A DNA stretch of 64,000 nt from Rhipicephalus microplus (lineage: Eukaryota > Arthropoda > Arachnida > Ixodida > Ixodidae): positions 24,036,001 through 24,100,000 of the forward strand of contig NC_134704.1 in the NCBI RefSeq assembly GCF_043290135.1, given 5' to 3'. Shown here piece by piece: positions 12,924 through 26,289 of this stretch (the first letter of the stretch is position 1; every line of letters begins with the position of its first letter). The notes under the pieces were generated by a model that worked only from the letters and a program-made list of their open reading frames with translations, searched no databases and was not told the DNA's origin. A program made the translations under genes and the position numbers.

Positions 12924-15250
12924 GTTAGTATTTCTTAGAAACAAATGTTAATATTTGAGACATCAATATCATAATCTCCAACGACAGCTGCCATGCAAGG
13001 GGACACCGTCTGTCATGACAATGTAAAGAACACCGAAATTAAGTCGGAGTTCAGTTGCACATTTCACCTAGCACTGGTGTTCTTCACGTCGATCTGAATA
13101 TTTCAACAAACTAGCAAGGACTGGTGTTCGTGAGGGTTCCGTGAAACTTATATTCGCCTAAACAGGGAATCATGTGCATCCGCTTTTTACCAGGTGCACT
13201 CACGTGGCGTAGTTCACACCTGGGGATTTGACCGAGTATTTTCCGCTGTCTACTTGAAAAATAACCAACAAAGAAAATGGTATAGATCTAACAGAACAAA
13301 ACATCCTCGTTCGTAAGAACCATATTTTCCCAATGGTACAAGAATAACAGAACAGCCAGCTTCGGCCAGGATAGAAACAAAGTGGTAGCTTTTCCAGTAG
13401 CCAAGCTTATTTTTCGCAGCATGCCACAGGCGTAAACATAGGAACGTTTAGTATGAATACCCGTAATCTCCTCTAATACACATTTTCCGCATCGAATTGA
13501 TCGCGTTGCTGACTCTATATACTGAAAAGGCAAACTTGCCTTGGCAACGAAAACAGTTTTATGAAGGATCCATTGCTTCCAACAACTTCTTTTGTTTCGT
13601 AGCAGCCTCTCTCATAGCCTAAAGCTTCCTGTACCCGGCGTCTCACTATGTTAGACCACGTCTACCTGCCTTTCTCACTAAAGAGATTTCAAGGCAGGTG
13701 CGATGAGTTCACTCGAAGCTATTTGCGTAAATTATGCTCTGTGGCTCGATTCTCATTTGGCTGGCGTTATTGCGAAAACTTTTTACAAGAAAAGCGTAGA
13801 AGAGGGCAGATTATACAGAGATGGAACAAAAAATTAAGTGCGTAGAGCAAAAAAAAAATAATGCAACGTATTTTTTTTGGTTTTTAGTGGTTATGAAAAC
13901 TGACGCAGTAATTACAGACCTTCCTTTATATATTTATAGGATTCTCGATTCAATAATTGTAGTTTTTCCCCGAAGACAAGTTATACGGAACTAAAGCTGC
14001 CATCAGAGTTTTCGCTAACATTAAAAATGGAAACAAATTAAGACTTCACAGATGGTCCCACACCATTCATCAGCATAGGAATTTAGGTGCTTTTCTACAT
14101 GTTTACGGTCATTAAATTTTTAGTATAGAGTTTATGTATTAATGTTCACCGATAAATTATTTCGGCCCTGCTGCCCCCATGCAGCATGCCTTTTTTTCTT
14201 ACTGATATGGCTTATAGTAGATGCTCGTGATATTGCTGTCACCTAATCTTCTCAATACATACATAACTAGTAGCGCGTGAACTTTCCACTCCGGTATTGT
14301 ACATAACCAAGCAAACGTAAGGTGGAGTAATGGTAATAGCCTAGATGAATAGCGACTCAAAAAACCGCGTCATTATAAGCGAAGCGCGAATGTGATAGGT
14401 GGTGCAGTTTATATTAGGCGGCGTTGCAACCAGGTAATTCATGCAAAAAGAAAGTATTCAGGCAAAAAGAAAGGCTCAGCCAATTGAGTCGAGAACATTA
14501 TCATCCTTGATAACAGCTGGCATTCACCGCCAGTTCGTTACGTAAAAGCAACGCATCAGCCAAAATAATTGATAAGATAATATGCGCCTTTTCAAAATTG
14601 CATTTGTTTTTTTTTCTTTTGATATATCTACTCTTGATCCAATACCCTCGTCTGTGCGTCTTATCAAAACGGCAATCATGAATCCAAGTTGCTTTTCGAA
14701 AACCAATATGTCGCATCTAGTGACTTCATTGCAGTACTGATCATAACAAATATCCTTATATAATTCAATTTTTACAATCTCCCCAGGCTTCGTTATTAAC
14801 TACTGCATTATATAACCAGAGTGAACTGTAACCATCGAATCATGCGCTAGATATACCTTCAAGTTGTACTACATAATGTTTCTAACAACAAAATCACAGT
14901 TCAATGTTGCCTGCGAGCTTTCGAAATAACAGCGGCAATGTGCTCTTTGTAAATTACGAAATAGCCAGCTCACCAGTCTCCAGACAAATAGGCACGAGGT
15001 TCTAACTATTGGATTCATTCTCCTTGTATCAGTATAAAAGGGACTGGTGGTGACTGGAACCACCAGAAAAAAACACATGCGCAGATGTTAGGCACTCATC
15101 GAAGAGCCCATAACGTGCGGTAAGCAGTAATAATATCTTATGGGACCACGAAACGGTTATGAGGAGAGGAGGGCTCTAGAAGTTTTGACAATGTGGTATT
15201 CTTTAATGCGCATTGACATCGAACAGGACGCAAGCCTATAGCGCCTGAAT
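12924..15250. other. No recognisable gene
   Basis: AT-rich sequence with only short, domain-free ORFs. I see no transposon protein remnant, tRNA or tandem repeat here. Confidence 0.5.
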
Positions 15251-15335
15251 TGCATCGAAATACGACCGCCGCAGCCTGGATGAAGCCCACGACTTTTGCG
15301 TCAGCAGCCGAGCAGCGTAACCCCTGTACCGACGA
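15251..15335 (-). mobile_element. SINE A fragment (tRNA-like half)
   Basis: TGCATCGAAATACGACCGCC and TCAGCAGCCGAGCAG match the internal and tRNA-like part of SINE A in reverse orientation (compare 49917-50146). Box B is degraded, and there is no tail portion. Confidence 0.55.
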
Positions 15336-16215
15336 GACAGACGGTGTCCGGCAAATGTGCGTTATATAGAGAGATAATGGTAGAGTTGTCTGGCATTATT
15401 CCGTACCACAAGCACGCTAGCCTTTGCCCCGTAAAGCACAGCTGTCCCAATGATAGATAACCGTTGTTATAACGCCTCAAGGGAATTCTCGAACCTAAAT
15501 TGGGATTGGCTAAGCTGAAATAGCGAAGATATCATAGGCGGACGTAACAATTCCATGGGAGGCCTGGTCTAATGGTGAACGGATTGCAAAACAAGATAGA
15601 CTGAACAACTCTCGACAATTGCGGACATGAGGACATTCCTGGCATTTCTCTCAATCTTTCAATCATTGTTTCGCAAGTGGCGGGCGTCCGAACTTCGCGC
15701 TTTAGAGCTAGTTCAGGAATGTCGGCATGGTATACTGATTACATCTTCGACTGCCTGCGATTTCAAAAAAGGCGAAAATCAGTGACGTCCAAAAGAAAGA
15801 ATGACATATGTAGGGATGAGAATTTTTAAGGGCACCTATAACATTAGTTTATTGAAGAAATATTCGGTCCGCACAGGTGTGGCGCAAGTGTAACTCATGA
15901 TGATTCGGTCCTAGAGCATCAGCTGGGCTATAGGAAAAAAAAGTAGGCGCAAAACTAGAGATCAAAATGATAGCACTCTTTATTTATTACTTGGACTTCA
16001 ATACAACGGAATAAAAATGTGTTGCGAAGAAGGGAGGCTACTTGTGAGGTCCTCATATTTGGAGCACATTTCGGAATCTGCGACCGTACCGTTCCAGACT
16101 TAAGTTCAATAAGAGTGACGTGGTAAATCATACTGCTTCTAAAATTGAACTGGTTATTTGACAATTGCTTGTAGACATGCAATAGTCAGGCGCGCATGTA
16201 GCCCGATAATACCTT
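15336..16215. other. No recognisable gene
   Basis: Short ORFs only. No domain or repeat that I can name. Confidence 0.5.
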
Positions 16216-16335
16216 GTTTTTATTCTTTCTTTTTTTCCTATCCTTTCATCTCTTCCCCCTAGTGTAGGGTAGCAAACAGGACACGCGTCTGGTTCAATCC
16301 CTACCTTTCTTCCCTGTTCTCCCTCTTAACCTCTT
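16216..16335 (+). mobile_element. I-group LINE 3' tail (truncated)
   Basis: A pyrimidine-rich stretch with CCCTAGTGTAGGGTAGCAAA and TCTGGTTCAATCCCTACC corresponds to the 3' UTR end of the intact LINE (35615-35670). No ORF2 remnant is readable upstream, so it is a strongly 5'-truncated copy. Confidence 0.6.
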
Positions 16336-17054
16336 GTGAGATAAGAAAATGGGGAAGATAACGAGGATAATAAAGGTTGAATGAAAACTAAGAAATCATA
16401 GCTCAAAGCCAACTTGTCGAGCGGGCGTCCGCGAACGTCTATCGACCAAGCGACGATGGTTGCGTCTGCTCGTAAAGGCTGAAATAAATGGATTCGGGAA
16501 TCAGTGGCCTTTTTGCTAATCACACGCCCAGGGGGAATATCGGGACTTCAGAGGGAATTAGGAAGTGATGAACTGAAGGTGTGGCAAAGAAACAACTGCT
16601 GCACCATGAAGTACAGAGAGAGAAACGGGAGGTTTGCTAATTTAACGAGTATTAACCAAACAGTGTGCTACGTTGGGCCAGGTTAGAAGACGTGGCGCAA
16701 GGTTAAAAACGAGAAGCAGCTTGTACCCCAGGTTGTACAACCTGGTACAACCTGATACAACCTGTATCATTTTCGTTCTTTTCGTTTTTGACCTTACGCC
16801 ACATGTTTCAAGTAACTAACATTCCATTCGCAGATAAGTAGAGTGACCGAGCGAGATCCAGTCTGTTTCAATATATTTTAGACGTATTTTAGCGCACTTA
16901 TTGTATGCAGCTTACGTGGCCGCTTCCATTTACACGTCATATAATGGGTTATGATGAGCTTCCGGATAAAGACGTCACATTTTTGTTTTGAGTATTTTCG
17001 AGACGATTTATATGATTAAGGCTCACCAAATTATCCTGACACATTAGGGTGTGT
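16336..17054. other. No gene; short palindromic minisatellite at 16725-16765
   Basis: Mostly unrecognised sequence. GGTTGTACAACC at 16732-16743 is a perfect palindrome followed by imperfect copies of GTACAACCTG, a short minisatellite. Confidence 0.5.
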
Positions 17055-17205
17055 TGTAGAAAGAAAGTTAGATATGCCGATGAGATTAAAATTTTCGCAG
17101 GTATGAGGTGGCAGCAGGAAGCGCAAGACCGGGTTGATTGGCGGATCATGGCAGAGGCCTTTGCCCTGCAGTGGGCGTAGTCAGGCTGATGATGATGACG
17201 TTGTA
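17055..17205 (+). mobile_element. RTE-like LINE 3' end
   Basis: The sequence matches the last part of the RTE-like element also seen at 61847 and 29745: a block with CAAGACCGGGTTGATTGGCG, then GCCTTTGCCCTGCAGTGGGC, then AGGCTGATGATGATGA. The GATGAT end is the short repeated tail of this family. It is 5'-truncated to about 150 bp and non-coding. Confidence 0.75.
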
Positions 17206-18984
17206 CAAGAAGTAGGTCGGCTTATATCACTATTTAGAGCTACTAAGCCATTCACGATCAATAGCACGCATATGGACTCGTGAGCAGTCTGGTCCGAATG
17301 GAGATTTCATTATAACTATTTTCCCACACTGACTTCACTTTTAATCTTCCCTAAAATCTAATGAGAAAATCTAAAGGAATGCGCGAAAGAACGCAATGTC
17401 TTTCATTCTTCGTTTTTTTTTACAAAAAATGGTAAAAGCAGCCCAGAATCTAGCCTAATAAACGGCTATCGCATCCATTCACATCCGGAGTGTGTTGCGT
17501 GACGTTAACGAAGCAACCTATCTTTATCGAATAAAACATATAAGTAGATAATGTCTGTAACTGCTATAGAGAGAGTGCCAAACTTCGTTTCCGCTGGAAC
17601 AACTGCATGACGATCTGATCACGCTTACGAACTTATGACGTGTCCACTGGTTATCTGGCAGAAGAATGGAAACCCGCTCAGGTTGTGCATTAATGTTAAT
17701 TTAGCTCGGTGGTTGAGCGGTTATGGGTACTTAACTGCTGACTCGATATGTCGGCAATCAATTTCGACCTCCTCTCTTAGAACCTCCATGCCAAACAGAC
17801 TTTACCGTCGTGATAACACCTTCCACGTGGAACGTGAACTTGGGCTTGGTTCACTTGATTCATTTTCGCACCCTTTTCTGAAGGCCAGACCACCACCTCA
17901 CGTGTTACGTTACGTTAGAGAAATGGTCAGTCGTGGATACAAAAAGCCTTTATTGTTAAGAGTACGTTAGCGCAAAACTTCGTAATAAGACTGAACCACA
18001 GACAAAAAAGACCGATTCAACTTTAATGATTTTATTTGTTTATAGGTGCTATGTTTATGGGTTTTTTATGTAAAGATGCTCGCAAAATAATGCAGAACTC
18101 CACAAAGGTGGCCGTTCAACGATGTAGCATGCTGTTGTAACAATACAGCCATGTTACAGCCATGGAGCAATAAGGCATGCGCTGTCTCCCTGGCAAGCAT
18201 GGAAGCTTCGCTCCTTGGTGCATCTACAGGGGCGTTTCTTTGCGCGCCAAGAGACTTCCGTTTGTGCACCTTCAATCGTCGTAGCCAACGGCGAGGATGA
18301 AAGGGACTACGCGGCAGATTTCGGACTCACAGCCAACTTCCCTCCGGTGAGCTTACCCGCTGTCCTGTGTCTCATTGTTCAGACTTTCACGAACAGATGT
18401 GATGTGCGTATCTGCAGACTTGTTACCAAAACTGATCTCCAACTGGAAACCGCATGTGGCACGCCACCGACCACAAAATGCTTGCGTTTTCAAAAAGAGG
18501 GAATTGCTTGGGAAGCATTCTCAGAACCTTCACTTAGTTGTCCGGTTTTTATTATTTTTTTATTTTTTGGCCTCCTTTTTTGAACACGTCGTTTGCTGTT
18601 AGCTGCCGGGAAGCGCTTGTTGACATTCGGTTCTTTCAACCTTTTGTGTTAATGCACGGTCATGCCTTCCACGCAAGCTCCTTCGGCAGCAGCCTCGAGC
18701 TGCAGGCGACGTTTTCGCGACAAACCTCGCCGCTTTCCTTAGGACTACTGGAAGTTTCACGCAACAGGGCTTGCCTTACAAGAATTTTTGAATGTTCTGT
18801 TGTTTCTGCCTCAGATTTCAATGACCGCAGTGCCAGCCGTGCACTTTCTGCTTGGGAGCGTGAATAAGATATGCAGCGGCGCCCACATTGCCATCGTAAT
18901 GACAATCATGTTTGCAGCTTTACCATCGCCATGAGTGTGAGCCGTGCCGTAGTAGAGATCTTACTGCCCGGCATACACAAACGA
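17206..18984. other. No recognisable gene; possible tRNA-like fragment at 17699-17775
   Basis: 17699-17775 has a box-A-like GCTCGGTGGTTGAGCGG followed by TACTTAACTGCTGACTC, resembling the head of a tRNA-derived SINE, but box B is poor. Open frames at 18215-18583 and 18538-18867 show no domain I recognise. Confidence 0.35.
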
Positions 18985-19142
18985 GAGGCTTCACCTGCGC
19001 ACTGTTTTAAATCAACTGGACAGAAGTGATTTCACTGTCGAGAAAGCATTGGCACGATGGTACTGCCCATCCAATTTCCGAAAGGCAACGAAAGCACTGT
19101 TGCATTTTCTCAAAGACACCAGCCTGTTTCACCGTTTGTGAT
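18985..19142 (+). pseudogene. I-group LINE ORF2 C-terminus (5'-truncated copy)
   Basis: A readable frame near 18985-19142 gives the terminal part of a LINE ORF2: CPAYTNERLHLR, then LNQLDRSDFTVEKAL, then RKATKALLHFLKDTSL, and stops with TGA at 19140-19142. This matches the pattern at the end of the intact ORF2 (HILCQCPQY...KATKALMKFLQAT). The zinc cluster just upstream (18885-18985) appears frameshifted. It is a 5'-truncated, dead copy; its 3' UTR follows directly. Confidence 0.8.
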
Positions 19143-19303
19143 GGCGAAACAGTTACGCGTTGGCCCTGTCAGTGACCTTTTTTCTCCTCCTCTATAACTT
19201 TCCTTCCCCCTCTCCCCTTCCCCAATGCAGGGTAGCCTACCGGGGCTCAGCCCTGATTAACCTCCCTGTCTTTCTCTTTGTGTTCTGTCTCTCTCTAGAA
19301 ATG
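19143..19303 (+). mobile_element. I-group LINE 3' UTR
   Basis: The pyrimidine-rich 3' UTR contains CCCCAATGCAGGGTAGCC and GGGCTCAGCCCTGATTAACC, ending in a TCTCTCTC run. It closely matches 63570-63716 and is a subfamily variant of the intact LINE tail at 35600-35695. Confidence 0.8.
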
Positions 19304-20139
19304 TCGACCATATAATATAATGTAGCGAAGGTTTCTCAATGTTAGCTGACAGTCGGATGACAATGACGACTACTAGTCAAAACATGACTATGCGTGCACT
19401 GAGCGAACAAATATCTCTATCTCTAAAAAACAAAACAAAACAAAATAAAAAAAAACTTCCCAGTAATAGGTTGCCTTCTTGGGCCTATTTTATCTTTAGT
19501 ACTTTTTATACAATTGATTGTGAGAAGATCTCGCACACTGTCAACATGGTAACAAAATATGAGAAAAAGAAAAATTTGCAACACCTAAAATTACTTTAAA
19601 TATTTGCATGCCTGAACATCAACTCACCTGCAACAACAACCAAATTTTCTTTCAGTCCCATCCCCCACGTAACGTATGGTACAAGGAAAACTAACCTGCA
19701 AGAAAGAAAAGAAACAGATAAATACAACGTATTTGTTAAAGAAGTGCATTTACATTTTTTTTTTGAAAACACAGTGCAAAATTTGTTGTACATAACTGCT
19801 CCGCGTTAATTATTACTTGACGGAACAGTGAAAACAGGGGCTTCCAGAAAGTAATGCCATTGCGACATCAAAAATAGCTTCCACTGCCAAGCGGTTCACG
19901 GTAACAGACTAAAAAATAGTGAGCAGAACTTAAGAAGCAGCCCCGGAATTAAGTGTAGCTTGTACGGTATTCCCTGCTGCACATTATCTTTGTTCCTGCT
20001 GCGCTCTATGGGGGACATTCAGACACTCCGTTCCACCACCCGTTAAACAAATTTCAACATTTGCACAAGTGTTCTATGTAGTATTACGCTGCGCCCAATT
20101 ACTTATTATAGTAGCATCTGTCCATATGAGTGAATTGAT
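19304..20139. other. No recognisable gene
   Basis: AT-rich sequence with homopolymer runs. No domain, RNA or tandem repeat is visible. Confidence 0.5.
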
Positions 20140-20582
20140 GAAAACATTATACAGACCCCACGTACCTTGGAAATCAATGTTATGTTAAGCATGCGCGTGG
20201 AAGGTGACTGTGTTGTATTTTTTATTGGGCGAAACCTCACGAAGTAGTAATTAAGATATTTGCACGTGACCACCCGGACATGCGTTAAACAACCGCATGT
20301 ACTTTATACAACGAGTTGTTTACAGGCCCGTAATGATGACAACAGCAAGATGCATATCAGCAACACCAGAAGCGGTGAGCTGACGTGAAGCGCAGGTGCT
20401 AGCGAGGTTGGTAGCGCGGGACACTGCTACATAAATCTACTTCATCGAATTGTACCTAACTACAATTGACGTTAATGCGACGTCCGGCTGTATCATATCA
20501 GTACATATGTATTGTTTATATATTTGCATCCAGGATTGACGTTTCACAAACATTAGGGTCTACTTGAAAAGTAATTATGAGA

Positions 20583-20655
20583 CCTGGCGTGGCTCTGTGG
20601 TAGAATACTTTGATGCCACTTAGAATGCTGGGGTTTCATTGCTGCTGGGACCCTT
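20583..20655 (+). other. tRNA-like module inside repeat B
   Basis: CGTGGCTCTGTGGTAGAATA resembles an RNA polymerase III box A. Box B has decayed here but is intact in copy 2 (GGTTCGATTCC on the minus strand at 62709-62719). The module is about 72 nt, tRNA-sized, but it sits inside a larger repeat and is not a functional tRNA gene. Confidence 0.55.
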
Positions 20656-21003
20656 ACAATTTTTCTTAACATTCGTCGGCTCAACGCAGGCAATGTCGGC
20701 TTTTTCTAAACGCTCACGCGTTCAAATTACCCATGTGTGTTCTCGCCGTTCCTGGGTAGATGAATACCCTCCTGTGTAGGTGTGAATCCCCCGTGGCGCA
20801 TACCTCCATATTTGTGGCACATACCCGCCCACGGGTATTGCCATTGTCTCCCGGGAAATATATTACGACGTACGCGACGGGATTGTGACTTTATTCCTGT
20901 CTTGACCAGCACGTCATATTCGTCAAACTATCTTACTCTTCCCTACTAATTTTGGTTCATCCCGATATAAGGGGGTGATTACGAGAGCATCGAGATGTAG
21001 GCG

Positions 21004-21071
<68 letters not shown>
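21004..21071. repeat. (GATA)17 microsatellite
   Basis: Tandem GATA at the 3' end of repeat B. Copy 2 has only about two GATA units at the same position, so the array expanded from a short seed inside the repeat. Confidence 0.95.
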
Positions 21072-21072
<1 letters not shown>

Positions 21073-24000
21073 AATGCAAGAGAGCGAAGGGCAGGCTAAA
21101 TTTACCTCTCTTACCCCAAACAAAATAATAAAGATCGGAGAACTTGGATGTTTTTGCACCTCATGTGATTTCACAGCACCTCGGTGATCAGCCCGCGTTT
21201 CATCATGCGACGATGTTGCGTTATGGCGTCAGCCTCATAAAGTCATAGTGACGTTATGGCGTGTTCAAATAAAGTCACAATTGTGACGTTATCCCATCGT
21301 CGTATAGTCACAGTGACGTCACTATGTAGTTATGATGACGTCGCGAAATTTCGTAACTTGAGGTTACCACGACGCACAGGGTGGCGTCATCACTCGATTT
21401 CGTGCTTGCCCTTGTATGCGCCGCCGACGGGGACGGTTCCGTTTCACGTTGTATGATGCATCTGAGGCTTTCGTCTTGACATTCTTGCTCTGCGATTATT
21501 TACGCTATACCTGCGATGTCGTAGCGCAGACGGGTCCCGGCCGTGGTGACGAAATCTGCGAGCAAGGCCCCCGGGCAATGCGAGGTCCTATGCATTTAAA
21601 ACGCAATTTAGGTGCGAAATGCCGAGGAGGGTTGTAGTGTGTGTTCGATAAACGGCACATCGCCTCTACTAGATGTTGCGCAGTGCCTGCAACACTTGGT
21701 GTCGCTGACGAAACAAGGGTGCAGAACGACGCTTTCGGCGACAACCGACGTGATCTAAATTTCAATACTGACATGACAAAACGTTGTCTTTTTAGACGAG
21801 AACGTCCGCAGAATGTTCGCTGTTGGGAATGTGCCTCCGGTATGCTTCGCTAACGCACCCACCCAATGAAATGTGAAGTGGGAAAAAGCGGGCAAGCGAA
21901 GAATTCTCGCATCGCATACGTCTTAAGTGCGTTTCATGTATGCCGTATTCCCTCAGGCGGGACGCGCTTTTTCTGTGAACGTGACTAGCAGGAAAACGAC
22001 ATTTGTGACATGGCAAACATGTCTACCTTGCTGTTGTGGGATGAAATCGTTGTTTTTCTGTGATCGCAGAACTTGTAAGTCACTGAATGTTTCTTTCTTG
22101 AACAAACAACACATGTGGGCGTATTCAATATTCCTGAAATAACTATTGGTTAAATAATCTAACAGGCCCATTTTAGCTGTGGCATAGACACCGTTAAAAG
22201 CATCTCAATATAATTGATAACTCGATACCATAACAAAGGTGTTTTAAATAGGCATGAATTAATCTGAATGAATTCATGAAAATTCGTATATGCAAATAAG
22301 TTCGCGTAGTTAAACTCGCCCACCAAGACGTGGACGTCTTGATGGGCGATAACTTAAAGCTCTTGCGATTGATAATTGTAAACGCTATGGAGTTAAATCA
22401 ATCAAAAGTAATTATGCTAGCCAAAAATGATAGCTAGAAATATTGTTATAGGAGAAATCAGAGAACACGTTAAGACCATGCTAATTCACCTTTTGTGACA
22501 TTTATTACATGTTCCTGTTTGTCCATCTGTTATCCCCTGTTTTTTCTCCTGCCGCAATCAGCCTGTATTCAACATGGAGAGCATGCAAGGAAATCAGCAC
22601 GCGCTCCAAGATCGCGTTTGCCTGTTATTGTTTTCATAATATATATTTTGGTTGTGGTTTTACATTTGTTTCCCAGAAAGTATACAAGAAAATGCTCCTT
22701 AACAACTTATACACCGTATACCAGAAAATCTCCAACACAACAAATAGTCATCCATACTCGTTGGTTTTCGCGTGGCTGCACTGTGATAGATACGAGGCCT
22801 GAGTAATGATGCTTAAGCAAGAATATGTTGTGCGCATACTTGTGCAAGGCATTCTTCTGTTTACCTCATATAATGTAAAACTTTCTTTTGTTCTTTTCTT
22901 TAGGGGTACACCATCTCAGTCAAGAATAGCCGCCGCTGCAGCGTAGATATGGCAACGCATCCCTAAGCTCGAGTGCGCGAAACCAATCCTGGCCCCGCTG
23001 GAGTTGCATTTTGATGAATGCAAATCACTGATACTACTTCTTTGTTTATGTCCGTAAGTGCATGATTAAAATCAAGCACAAATTGCCCAAAGTAAGACCC
23101 TCACAAAAGCCTTTTTTATATTAATATAGGGGCTTCGGCACGCATAGCATCATAATTTATTCATTTATTATTACTACTAATTATACCGAACCATCAAATA
23201 TTGTCAAAAAGGAACTTTTCAAAAAAAAGCTAATCGAATATGGTAAAAATAGGCAATGCAAATCTTTGAAGATTATTTGGGCAAGGTCAGCAACGAACGA
23301 TTAGCTGGTAAGAAATTCATGACAAAAGTGTCTTTTTCCTAATAAAATATGGTGCTATAAATTCAATGGATGACATTACACTCCATAAAACGTTCTGAGA
23401 TGAAACTTCCAAGTAAAATATTACGTGCGCGAGTATCGATTTTACATATCTGGTTTGAAAAGCACTAGAATAACAGTGAACATGGTCCTCATTCGGTGTT
23501 CAAATTAGGCAGACTTTATATATATATATAATTAGAGCAGAATTTGCCTCAAGTTATAGATTATGCCGAGTCAAGGTTCTATTTTATTTTTTTTCGTAGA
23601 TTCGCTCAAGAAAATTTAGTCTCATTCTACCAAAAAGAAGAAGCATAATGCACAGCTGGATAACATTCCCCTCTTCTTAATTAATGGTACACTTTAGTTA
23701 CAGCAGTTGAGCAGTTTAGGCGTTCGGGTTTGCGGTATTACCATTTTCAAAATACCACCTTGATTTTGCTCTAAACAACTATTAGTCAAGCAGCCACATT
23801 TCTCTTTTGTTATCCTTTCACAGTTCTTTGTACTTCCACAACGTGTTCGTAGCGAAACAAAAGCTACATTGTCACATTTACCCTGATATCAAGGCTGGAA
23901 ATTCTGCGTAGCCACAATAGCAGTTTGTTTTATTGCGATTTATTGCAACCTATTTTCGTTTGGTCTACTAAATCCAGCCTAAATATTTTCATAAGCACTA

Positions 24001-24376
24001 CTGCCTTGTCTGTGATACAAAAGGCAAGAACAAAGCGGATGACAAGTGCAAGCCTCTGCTGTTTCGAGTTTCGAAAACGCAAGTTAACCATGAGCTTTCT
24101 TATAGCGTGGTAAGCTTATCTACTGAACGGCTACTGTGTCTCAATCTGGTATGATCTGTTTCATATTCTGTCTCACTTGTTCTCGTAGTGAGCTTTCTTT
24201 CTTTTATTAGTTAGTTTGTTTGTTTCTCTCTTTCTCAAAAGACATGTTCTTCCTAAGCAAGGTACATCTTTGATCAGAATAACCATCTAATGTCAATTTA
24301 TTAAGCCAACGAACGCACGTACTTTCATATAACTTTAAGTTGCTTTTTGCACGGGAGAGAGGGGGGTAAAGCAGAA
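21072..24376. other. No recognisable gene; short dyad at 22317-22348
   Basis: 21190-21400 is rich in TGACGTCA-like words and looks like old repeat DNA (similar words recur at 55440-55540). 22317-22348 forms a hairpin with 15-bp arms (one mismatch) and a 2-nt loop. ORFs at 21505-21774, 21792-22016 and 22495-22806 show no recognisable domain. A short (TA)n lies near 23517. Confidence 0.45.
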
Positions 24377-24424
24377 GAGTGAGTGATGGAGTGAGTGATT
24401 GAGTGAGTAAGTGAGTGAGTGAGT
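24377..24424. repeat. (GTGA)n microsatellite
   Basis: About 48 bp of imperfect GTGA/GAGT repeats. Confidence 0.85.
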
Positions 24425-26289
24425 TGCTGATATTTTTTCTCCACGGGGCAATTCACATGTAAGATGTCCACAATGTAATTCAAGAAGTGGGTCTAAAATC
24501 ATCAACCATATGAAAAATGCAATAGGTATTTATTAGCTGCCTTCATAAATGCTTTTTCTGAGGCGGGAGACATCTTAAGAAGACTACGCATTGACGTGAA
24601 CAGTGGAGTAAAATAAATTAGTTGACTTTTTAATTAGCGGAAAGAGGTGGTCAAGTGAAACAGGATAATTGTTTTTCACGTGAAGAAGTGATTACTGTCT
24701 TGAGAGTTTGGAAAACCTGCCTCCGGTAATTATTGCGGAACAATGAAGATCAATTATCTTCGGCGACGAAACCAAAGCTTAATGAGCGCAACTATTTTGA
24801 TTTTGCTAATTAGCCGCAAGTTATGCCTCGACTCCTCTTAAAACGTCTGCCTCCAAAGAAAAAGTGAATATGAAGGCAGCATGCCAATATCTTATTTTGC
24901 TTATTTTAAGCATTATGGGGCCCATTTTTTTAAACAATGTGCATACGAAATCATACGGTAATTGACATACATACAGGATATATTCTGCACGACATTTAAG
25001 ATATCTTCGCTAGAACTGTGGGCATATTGGGCGATACACTTTATTTACCTGACAATGAGTGCCTTGAATGAATTAAAACTATCTTATTGTTTTACTCCTC
25101 ACAATGAAGTGCACAGAATCTCGGCTAAAAACGTTCCCAACTCACGAGGAATCATTTATGCTTACCCCTCAGATGGACCGTCTTACATCGATCCAAAAGC
25201 TCGCTGAGCCTCTCCGAGTGCTTTTTCTACTCCGCGACGGTTTCCACCCCACAGCATACTTAGCTAATTAACGTATTCCCATTTCTTAATGCTAGTTTCA
25301 AAGCAGTGCTATCCAAATTTACGAAAACTAGAAACTGCAAAATCGCAAGGGCACCCCAGCTGTGCTCCAAAAAGCGTTTATCCCGATACGGCTGCTTACC
25401 GTGACCGAACGTTTAATTAAACAGCCATCGTATATTTTCTGCTCTGTTCTGCGATAATTATAAAACATGCAATGAAAATATGCCCACAGTTTCAACGCAA
25501 GAAAACAGATGAAAACGAAAACTTTGCTTCGTCTTAGTCATGTCAATATTCTCAAAATGGCATCTCAGTATGGGGGTGAAAAAGAAACCGACATAAAGCA
25601 GTAATGTAAGGATATTCAGAGGCCAGAAGAAAATCAAGACAGCACTTTGTTTTCTTTTATGCGCTGATTTTACCTTGTTTACTAAGCTTTAATGCCAAAT
25701 AGATTCGACATTAAGCAGAACTTAAGTGACACTGCCCCAGCAAGCACTGAAGATGATAAATTTTTTGAATAACCGTCATTCCCAGGCATAGTGATGGTCG
25801 CTACTAAATTATTGCAAGTTTGTATTGCTTTTGAAAAAAAAAAGTATTCACAAGATACGCAAGGACAATTTATGCAGTAACGGCTGCCAGGGTTGTGAGG
25901 CCGAGAAGATAAAAAGTAGCCAGGAAATTGAGAAATATAGCCAAAAATTAGCCACCTTGAGCCAAGCTTAGTAAATGTACCTAAATGTAGTCACGAGAGT
26001 GTGAAAGGAACATGATGCTCATTCAAAGGACCGAATTAAGGGCTTTTTGGCGAAAATGTCACTGCTGCATGCCAATTTCAATATGGGAGCTGCTGAGATT
26101 TGTGCATAAATTGTTGACATCAGGTATCACTTCATGTAGGATAACGAAGTCTGTCATAATGTTGCAATACTAAACTGTCTTCATGCTCCTTGTATGCCTT
26201 TTCTGTGAGGGCTAAGAAAAGCCATGCAACAAACACGTTACCCCTTTGGAGGCCAAGAAAGGAGCTAGGTCAATATGAGAGACGAGGCT
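24425..26289. other. No recognisable gene
   Basis: AT-rich, with short ORFs only; no motif that I can assign. Confidence 0.5.

Larger units (their letters stand above)
20140..21071 (+). mobile_element. Repeat B, copy 1 (~930 bp, internal tRNA-like module, GATA end)
   Basis: This aligns by eye over nearly its whole length with the reverse complement of 61690-63220. Shared blocks, in order: CCACGTACC followed by GGAAGGTGA and GTGTTGTA; GACACTGCTACAT; ATTGACGTTTCAC; a tRNA-like stretch from GAGACCTGGC to GGGACCC (20580-20654); GCGTTCAAATT-type sequence; GTGGCACATACC; and TTGACCAGC followed by GTCATATTCGTCAAA. It ends in GGCGGATAGATAG and a GATA array. No ORF of note occurs. The element class is unknown: it is longer than a typical SINE, and the tRNA-like part is internal rather than at the 5' end. 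Confidence 0.8.

Noticed and set aside
21240..21400. Cluster of TGACGTCA-like CRE sites as an enhancer
   Set aside because: Similar words occur at 55440-55545 and in the tandem repeat at 41690-42815, so they look like repeat sequence rather than a regulatory array.
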